From NCBI GenBank assembly GCA_014804385.1, contig JAAUZW010000032.1, forward strand, positions 64,069 through 71,834: DNA of 7,766 bases, in the 5' to 3' direction. The DNA is from Lachnospiraceae bacterium (GTDB lineage Bacteria > Bacillota > Clostridia > Lachnospirales > Lachnospiraceae). The translations under genes and the position numbers were made by a program. Under the pieces are notes generated by a model. The model made no database searches. It saw nothing but the letters and a program-made list of their open reading frames with translations, and had not been told where the DNA came from. Every line of letters begins with the position of its first letter. Position 1 is the stretch's first letter. Below are positions 1 to 3,815 of the stretch, piece by piece.

Positions 1-55
1 TTATCATATATATTTTAGCAGGAAAAATATGTCTGAAATATTTTTTCTACACCTG

Positions 56-83
56 TTAAGAATCTTTTCTTTCGTTCCGATAA
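56..83 (+). promoter_or_regulatory. Candidate sigma-28 (SigD/FliA-type) promoter
   Basis: TAAG at 57-60, exactly 15 nt, then TCCGATAA at 76-83. The family consensus is TAAA-N15-GCCGATAA, so this matches 3 of 4 bases in the -35 and 7 of 8 in the -10 with ideal spacing. Sigma-28 drives late flagellar genes, which suits the neighbourhood. The expected start, near position 90, lies only about 20 nt before an intrinsic terminator. It would therefore give either a very short RNA or, by read-through, a longer leader for mreB and the rod genes. It rests on motif match alone. Confidence 0.4.
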
Positions 84-110
84 AACAATTGAGAAAGCAT
101 GGATGCTGAG

Positions 111-149
111 AACAGAGCGGATGGAACCGTTCTGTTTTTGGCGTTTTTT
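111..149 (+). terminator. Rho-independent terminator, + strand
   Basis: AACAGAGCGG (111-120) pairs with CCGTTCTGTT (127-136) over 10 positions, nine Watson-Crick and one G-U, closing a 6-nt loop. The stem runs into a T-rich tract from 135 to 149 (TTTTTGGCGTTTTTT). There is no matching T-run for the opposite strand, so it acts on + strand transcripts. It most likely ends the gene or operon to the left of the window, separating it from the mreB promoter. A small hairpin (AGCAT 96-100 / ATGCT 103-107) lies just upstream. Confidence 0.75.
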
Positions 150-189
150 ATTATTTTTATAATTTTTTGAAAAAAAATGATAAAAGCCT

Positions 190-217
190 TTGAAAAATCT
201 TTTAATGAGGGTATAAT
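190..217 (+). promoter_or_regulatory. Sigma-A promoter for mreB and downstream genes
   Basis: TTGAAA (190-195) and a perfect TATAAT (212-217) are separated by 16 nt in an AT-rich stretch, directly after the upstream terminator. Transcription should start near 223-226, giving a leader of about 180 nt before the mreB start codon. It is the best housekeeping promoter in the window, and no comparable one was seen ahead of the later genes. The start site is predicted from the motifs, not observed. Confidence 0.7.
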
Positions 218-221
218 ATAG

Positions 222-278
222 TAGCCGTAAAAGAAAAACAAGCGGCTCCGAAGGAGACATTTGTTTTTCTTACGGCTA
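222..278 (+). promoter_or_regulatory. Long hairpin at the 5' end of the mreB leader
   Basis: TAGCCGTA plus AGAAAAACAA (222-241) pairs with TTGTTTTTCT plus TACGGCTA (261-278), giving 18 base pairs interrupted only by a 2-nt AA bulge on the 5' side. The loop contains a nested CTCC-GAA-GGAG hairpin (246-256). Because the predicted start is about 223-226, nearly the whole RNA 5' end would be double-stranded, an arrangement that commonly protects an mRNA from 5'-end-dependent decay. The structure is plain in the sequence; its role is inferred. It matches no riboswitch class I recognise. Confidence 0.5.
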
Positions 279-282
279 TTAA

Positions 283-296
283 CGAACAAATGTTCG
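283..296. promoter_or_regulatory. LexA (SOS) operator-like palindrome
   Basis: CGAACA-AA-TGTTCG fits the Gram-positive LexA box CGAACRNRYGTTCG at every position. A third half-site, CGAACA, follows at 304-309. The site lies about 60-70 nt downstream of the predicted sigma-A start, so LexA bound here would act as a roadblock rather than occlude the -10/-35. No SOS gene is visible on either side inside the window. The match is seen directly; that it binds LexA is inference. Confidence 0.6.
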
Positions 297-355
297 ATGT
301 AATCGAACAGAGAGCGCGCAGCGCGTATTTGCGAGTTAATTAAAGTAGATTACAT
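297..355 (+). repeat. Inverted repeat in mreB leader
   Basis: ATGTAATC (297-304) and GATTACAT (348-355) are perfectly complementary. The enclosed segment has a smaller GC-rich hairpin, CGCG-CAG-CGCG (315-325). The left arm sits between two LexA-type half-sites, so pairing of TGTTCG (291-296) with CGAACA (304-309) would compete with this stem. Whether this is a regulatory RNA fold or a remnant of an intergenic repeat cannot be decided from one copy. Confidence 0.35.
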
Positions 356-403
356 GAAAATTAACCATACATCACATACTCTCGGGAAGGGGATCAAAGG
401 TAT

Positions 404-1396
404 ATGCAGTTTACAGATATCGGTATCGATCTTGGCACAGCCAGTATTTTAGTATATATCAGAGGTAAGGGCGTTGTATTGAAGGAGCCCTCCGTAGTAG
501 CTTTTGACAGGGATACGAATAAGATCAAGGCGATCGGCGAGGACGCGCGCCTCATGCTTGGAAGAACACCGGGTAATATCGTAGCGGTGAGACCCTTAAG
601 GCAGGGCGTTATCTCTGACTATCAGGTTACAGAAAAGATGATGAAGTATTTTATCCAGAAGGCTCTGGGTAAAAAGAGTTTCCGTAAGCCGCGGATCGCG
701 GTATGTGTGCCAAGCGGCGTCACTGAGGTAGAGAAGAAGGCCGTGGAGGATGCGACCTACCAGGCGGGAGCCAGAGAAGTTTCCATCATTGAGGAGCCTA
801 TCGCGGCAGCTATCGGTGCGGGTATTGATATTTCCAAGCCTTGCGGCAACATGATCGTCGATATCGGCGGCGGAACTTCTGACATTGCGGTTATTTCTTT
901 AGGCGGTACGGTAGTCAGTGCATCCATTAAGATTGCGGGTGACGATTTTGATGAAGCCATCGTCCGTTATATGCGTAAGAAACATAATCTGCTGATCGGT
1001 GAACGGACAGCGGAGGATTTGAAGATAAAGATCGGGTCTGCTTATAAGCGTCCGGAAGTAGATTACATGGATGTGAGAGGACGTAATCTGGTGACAGGTC
1101 TTCCCAGGACAGTCAAGGTATCCTCGGAAGAGACAGAGGAAGCATTGCATGAGACTACGGTACAGATCGTGGAGACCATACACAGCGTACTGGAGAAAAC
1201 GCCTCCGGAGCTGGCAGCGGATATCGCAGATCGCGGTATCGTTTTGACGGGCGGCGGCAGTCTGCTTCGCGGACTGGAGGATCTGATCGCGGCCAAGACC
1301 GGCATCAATACTATGACGGCGGAAGATCCGATGACGGCAGTAGCCATCGGAACAGGAAAGTATGTAGAATTTCTGGCAGGATACAGAGAAGAGTGA
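404..1396 (+). CDS. mreB: Rod shape-determining actin homologue MreB/Mbl
   Basis: Bacterial actin of 330 residues that polymerises on the inner membrane face and guides the elongation machinery for lateral cell-wall synthesis. The actin-fold nucleotide site is complete: phosphate-1 loop DLGTAS (9-14), IEEP segment (129-132), phosphate-2 loop IVDIGGGTSD (151-160) and adenosine loop GIVLTGGGSLLRG (278-290). The N-terminus opens almost at once with DIGIDLGTA, without the longer extension of E. coli MreB, as in Bacillus Mbl. Neighbouring rod genes also echo the Bacillus mbl-flhO-flhP order, so this may be the Mbl-type paralogue; the symbol is generic. AAGGGG (387-392) lies 11 nt before the ATG, a little far. 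Expression probably comes from the sigma-A promoter at 190-217. The gene appears intact. Confidence 0.95.
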   Translation: MQFTDIGIDLGTASILVYIRGKGVVLKEPSVVAFDRDTNKIKAIGEDARLMLGRTPGNIVAVRPLRQGVISDYQVTEKMMKYFIQKALGKKSFRKPRIAVCVPSGVTEVEKKAVEDATYQAGAREVSIIEEPIAAAIGAGIDISKPCGNMIVDIGGGTSDIAVISLGGTVVSASIKIAGDDFDEAIVRYMRKKHNLLIGERTAEDLKIKIGSAYKRPEVDYMDVRGRNLVTGLPRTVKVSSEETEEALHETTVQIVETIHSVLEKTPPELAADIADRGIVLTGGGSLLRGLEDLIAAKTGINTMTAEDPMTAVAIGTGKYVEFLAGYREE

Positions 1397-1459
1397 ACAT
1401 AAAGAAATTCTAATCGCTCACAGGAGAGGCTGTTTCGCGAAGAATTTCTAAATTATGTT
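1396..1459 (+). repeat. Long intergenic hairpin starting in the mreB stop codon
   Basis: AACATAA (1396-1402) plus AGAAATTCT (1403-1411) pairs with AGAATTTCT (1441-1449) plus TTATGTT (1453-1459), 16 pairs with one 3-nt bulge. Inside, TCGC (1414-1417) pairs with GCGA (1437-1440) and ACAG (1420-1423) with CTGT (1430-1433). The first base is the last base of the TGA stop. No T-run follows, so it is not an intrinsic terminator. It could set mRNA processing or stability between mreB and the rod genes. Confidence 0.6.
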
Positions 1460-1461
1460 CT

Positions 1462-1486
1462 CGAGGATGCAAAAAACGCATCCTCG
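1462..1486 (+). repeat. Perfect 9-bp hairpin before the flgF ribosome site
   Basis: CGAGGATGC (1462-1470) pairs perfectly with GCATCCTCG (1478-1486) around an AAAAAAC loop. It sits 2 nt after the larger hairpin and ends 5 nt before AGGAGG (1492-1497). There is no downstream T-run on the + strand, so termination is unlikely. Together the two hairpins fill nearly the whole mreB-flgF gap. Confidence 0.6.
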
Positions 1487-1504
1487 GCAAGAGGAGGTTA
1501 TATA

Positions 1505-2374
1505 ATGCTTAAAGGACTCTACACAGCCTACACGGGCATGTTAAACGAGCAGCACAGGATGGATGTCCTGACCAATAATCTGGCTAATGCCACGACCAAC
1601 GGCTTCAAGAAGGAAGGAACTACAAGCCAGGCATTTGATACGGTGCTTGCTTATAAGATCAAGGATCTGTCGGAGCCGGGGAATCTTCCGCGTCCTTTGG
1701 CGACCAACCGTGCCATTGATCAGGATGAGGTGAATAACCCGCTCAACGAGGATTATCTGGAGAGAAGGGTCAGAAAAACCGGCCTGAATCTGGGCGTAAA
1801 GATCGGTGAGAACTATGTGGATTATTCGGAGGGGCCTCTTAAGGAGACGGAAAATCCGCTGGATCTGGCGCTTTCCGACAGAGGTTTTTTTGCGGTAGAG
1901 TATACGAATAAGGCGGGAGAAACCTCCACCAAGTACACCAGAGACGGTAATTTTACCATGAACCGACAGGGCTTCCTACAGACACAGGACGGCGATTATG
2001 TGCTGGATGAAGACGGCCGCAGGATTCAGATGGAAACGGAGCTCCCCGTGAGCATAAACCGTAACGGTGACATTATACAGGACGGTACTACGGTGGCGAC
2101 CATCGGCATCGTGGATTTTGAGGATTATAATTATCTGGAACGTTTCGGTGAGAATTATTTCCAGACGATAGAGGGTGCGACGGAACTGGATCGGGGAGAG
2201 ACAGGGGTGGATACACAGATTCTTGCCGGCTACCTCGAGATGTCAAATATTTCTGTTGTAACGGAGATGGTTAACATGATCACTCTTCAGAGACAGTATG
2301 AAAGCAACCAGAAGGTGATCACTACATATGATGAAACTCTGGAGCAGGCAGTGAGCCAGAACGGTAAACTGTAG
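1505..2374 (+). CDS. flgF: Flagellar hook-basal body rod protein, FlgF/FlhO type
   Basis: Axial protein of the flagellar rod, exported by the flagellar type III apparatus and assembled outside the membrane. It has the N-terminal rod signature NNLANATTNGFKK (24-36), the central LSDRGFF (123-129) and YTRDGNF (144-150) segments of the FlgE/F/G core, and the C-terminal coiled segment with GYLEMSN and TEMVNMI (242-259). At 289 residues it is longer than the next gene product. The extra length lies mainly around residues 55-100, a charged stretch with NRAIDQDE and NEDYLERRV. AGGAGG is 7 nt before the ATG. FlgF versus FlhO naming rests on gene order and on the next gene being the better FlgG. There is no Sec signal peptide, as expected for type III export. 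Confidence 0.88.
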   Translation: MLKGLYTAYTGMLNEQHRMDVLTNNLANATTNGFKKEGTTSQAFDTVLAYKIKDLSEPGNLPRPLATNRAIDQDEVNNPLNEDYLERRVRKTGLNLGVKIGENYVDYSEGPLKETENPLDLALSDRGFFAVEYTNKAGETSTKYTRDGNFTMNRQGFLQTQDGDYVLDEDGRRIQMETELPVSINRNGDIIQDGTTVATIGIVDFEDYNYLERFGENYFQTIEGATELDRGETGVDTQILAGYLEMSNISVVTEMVNMITLQRQYESNQKVITTYDETLEQAVSQNGKL

Positions 2375-2393
2375 GATAGATAAAAGGGGATAA

Positions 2394-2407
2394 GGGGGAT
2401 CAACCCC
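2394..2407 (+). repeat. Small GGGG/CCCC hairpin between rod genes
   Basis: A run of five G (2394-2398) is followed by ATCAA and CCCC (2404-2407), allowing a 4-bp hairpin that ends 5 nt before GGAGG (2413-2417), the ribosome site of the next gene. It is short and could be chance, but it lies in the same place relative to the gene start as the hairpin before flgF. Confidence 0.3.
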
Positions 2408-2422
2408 GGAACGGAGGATATT

Positions 2423-3241
2423 ATGGTTAGAAGTTTATGGTCAGGCGCGACCGGCATGAATGCACAGCAGACGAATGTGGATACGATAGCGAACAACCTC
2501 GCTAACGTCAATTCCGTGGGATATAAGGCACAGGTGGCACAGTTTAAGTCGCTCCTGTACCAGAATTTACAGTCTGTCACCACGACAGCGAACGGGGATC
2601 CGAAGCCGACCACCTCTCAGGTGGGTCTGGGTGTTCGCACTGCATCGATCAATCAGATCTTTACGCAGGGCAGTCTGCTGGATTCCGATTCGGACACAGC
2701 TTTTGCGATCGAGGGCGACGGGTTCTTTGGCCTGCGCGGCGACGACGGGACAATTTTTTATACAAGAAACGGAGATTTTACATGGGCGATCGGGACCAAT
2801 AACCGCATGACGCTGACAAATGCAGACGGCCTGCCGGTATTGGATTCAGAGGGGCGTGCTATTGTTCTTGATGCAGGGCTCTTGGCCAGCAATCTCTCTA
2901 TCACGGAGGATGGTCAGATCTGCTACCCGGATGCGCTGAATAATCCGCAGCCGATCGGTGTCCAGATTGGCACTTTCCAGTTTAATAATCCCGGCGGTTT
3001 GAGGCGAGTGGGAGATACCCTCTTTGCAGTGACGGATGCCAGCGGCCGTGCTCTCAATGAGGATACGGAAGATGATGTTACCAAGAGTCGTATTGTACAG
3101 GGATACTTAGAGGGTTCCAATGTGCATGTGGCGAACGAGATGGTAAACCTGATCGTGGCACAGCGTGCTTATGAGATGAACTCCAAGTCCATCACCACCT
3201 CCGATTCCATGCTGGAAGTTGCTAACAACTTGAAACGCTAA
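2423..3241 (+). CDS. flgG: Flagellar distal rod protein FlgG
   Basis: FlgG forms the distal rod, the straight shaft crossing the cell wall and joining the hook. This 272-residue protein begins SLWSGATGMNAQQTNVD, close to the FlgG N-terminus, and carries NNLANVNSVGYK (24-35), GDGFFGL (98-104), YTRNGDF (113-119) and the C-terminal block GYLEGSNVHVANEMVNLI (227-244) followed by QRAYEMNSK. Residues about 49-69 form a low-complexity Thr/Pro/Gly stretch at the position and near the length of the FlgG-specific L-stretch that keeps the rod straight. This is why I call it FlgG and the preceding gene FlgF/FlhO. It equals Bacillus FlhP by gene order. GGAGG (2413-2417) is 5 nt before the ATG. It lies 48 nt after flgF, in one operon. 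Confidence 0.9.
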   Translation: MVRSLWSGATGMNAQQTNVDTIANNLANVNSVGYKAQVAQFKSLLYQNLQSVTTTANGDPKPTTSQVGLGVRTASINQIFTQGSLLDSDSDTAFAIEGDGFFGLRGDDGTIFYTRNGDFTWAIGTNNRMTLTNADGLPVLDSEGRAIVLDAGLLASNLSITEDGQICYPDALNNPQPIGVQIGTFQFNNPGGLRRVGDTLFAVTDASGRALNEDTEDDVTKSRIVQGYLEGSNVHVANEMVNLIVAQRAYEMNSKSITTSDSMLEVANNLKR

Positions 3242-3375
3242 GAGCCGTGCAAAATTGTGGGTAAGAAGATAGCCCATGCTTGCATGAGGCGAGCTTCTTA
3301 GACGCAATTTTATAGGGCGACAGCCCGACATGAGCAAGAAGCGACGTAAGGAGCGAATTGTGAATGAAACGGCTC
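3242..3375 (+). repeat. 134-nt nested inverted-repeat element between flgG and flgJ
   Basis: Outer arms GAGCCGT (3242-3248) and ACGGCTC (3369-3375) enclose a nested arm: AAAATTG (3251-3257) with CAATTTT (3305-3311), TAAGAAG (3262-3268) with CTTCTTA (3294-3300), and GCCCATG (3272-3278) with CATG-A-GGC (3283-3290). A separate GGGC-GACA-GCCC hairpin (3315-3326) follows. The whole forms a plausible branched RNA closed by the outer stem. It begins right after the flgG stop codon and ends 4 nt before AAGGAG of flgJ. No direct-repeat flanks, transposase or T-run are seen. It may be a cis-acting RNA element or a dispersed intergenic repeat. Confidence 0.55.
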
Positions 3376-3391
3376 GTATAAGGAGAATACT

Positions 3392-3751
3392 ATGAACGAC
3401 TTAACCGGATTATCCGCTTACACAGACTACATGACTGACACAAACCGCGTGGCTGCCGAGAAGCTGCAGCAGACATTGCAGAATGCAGATCAGACGGCGA
3501 AGCAGAAGGAGAGCGATGCGCTCTTTGACGCCTGCAAACAGTTTGAGGCTTATCTGTGGGAGCAGGTTTATAAAGAAATGCAGAAGACAGTGGACCTCTT
3601 CGGAGATGACGAGGATGGCTATGCTTCCAATATGGTCGATTATTTTAAAGATTCTGTGATCCAGCAGATTTCGGAGCAGACTGCGACACAGGGTTCTAAT
3701 TCCCTGGCGCAGATGTTATACGAGCAGGCGAAGATCAACTACGGACTCTGA
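3392..3751 (+). CDS. flgJ: Rod-binding protein, single-domain FlgJ
   Basis: Small periplasm/wall-side flagellar protein of 119 residues matching the rod-binding (FlgJ N-terminal) domain. That domain helps rod subunits assemble as a cap or chaperone. It spans roughly residues 40-115, with DACKQFEAYLWEQVYKEMQK (46-65), an acidic GDDEDGYASNMVDYF segment (71-85) and a C-terminal helix ending LAQMLYEQA. The C-terminal peptidoglycan hydrolase domain of E. coli FlgJ is absent; single-domain forms are common outside the gamma/beta-proteobacteria. A separate wall enzyme would therefore be needed to open the wall for the rod. AAGGAG (3380-3385) is 6 nt before the ATG. Its position after flgG supports the call. 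Confidence 0.85.
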   Translation: MNDLTGLSAYTDYMTDTNRVAAEKLQQTLQNADQTAKQKESDALFDACKQFEAYLWEQVYKEMQKTVDLFGDDEDGYASNMVDYFKDSVIQQISEQTATQGSNSLAQMLYEQAKINYGL

Positions 3752-3774
3752 TTTTTCTATATTCACATAACTGA

Positions 3775-3800
3775 GGACACAGGTTGTTGAGATTGTGTCC
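3775..3800 (+). repeat. Perfect 7-bp hairpin before recD2
   Basis: GGACACA (3775-3781) is the exact reverse complement of TGTGTCC (3794-3800), with a 12-nt loop. It ends 5 nt before the AAGAGG ribosome site of recD2. No T-run follows, so it is not a terminator; flgJ and recD2 may be cotranscribed. A possible earlier GTG start for recD2 (3795) would lie within its 3' arm. Confidence 0.4.
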
Positions 3801-3815
3801 GGGTCAAGAGGTTTT

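Noticed and set aside
2..109. Open + strand frame from the window edge that stops just before the terminator at 111
   Set aside because: It could be the tail of an upstream gene, but the 35 residues look like translated AT-rich spacer. Another frame also stops at 16-18, so the upstream gene may end earlier; I could not support either.
15..289. Two overlapping minus-strand open frames of about 80 codons before mreB
   Set aside because: They lie in an AT-rich region that already contains a + strand terminator, promoter and hairpin. Their products are low-complexity Lys/Phe-rich, and no ribosome site precedes the starts.
261..302. Possible 13-codon leader peptide starting at TTG 261 after AAGGAG
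   Set aside because: Spacing to the TTG is only 4 nt, both elements lie within the long leader hairpin, and the peptide has no attenuation-like codon run.
1462..1486. Hairpin considered as a terminator between mreB and flgF
   Set aside because: The A-run is in the loop and no T-run follows on the + strand. On the minus strand there is no gene to terminate.
3242..3375. Miniature transposable element interpretation of the flgG-flgJ repeat
   Set aside because: Outer arms are only 7 bp, no target-site duplication is visible, and the element fits the gap exactly. It cannot be excluded without a genome-wide copy count.
3330..3395. 21-codon basic open frame that overlaps the flgJ start as ATGA
   Set aside because: The overlap looks like translational coupling, but no ribosome site precedes its ATG and the sequence is part of the inverted-repeat element, which explains its Lys/Arg-rich codons.
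3795..3815. GTG 3795 as the recD2 start
   Set aside because: No well-placed ribosome site precedes it, it sits in a hairpin arm, and ATG 3816 has AAGAGG upstream and a typical RecD2 N-terminus.
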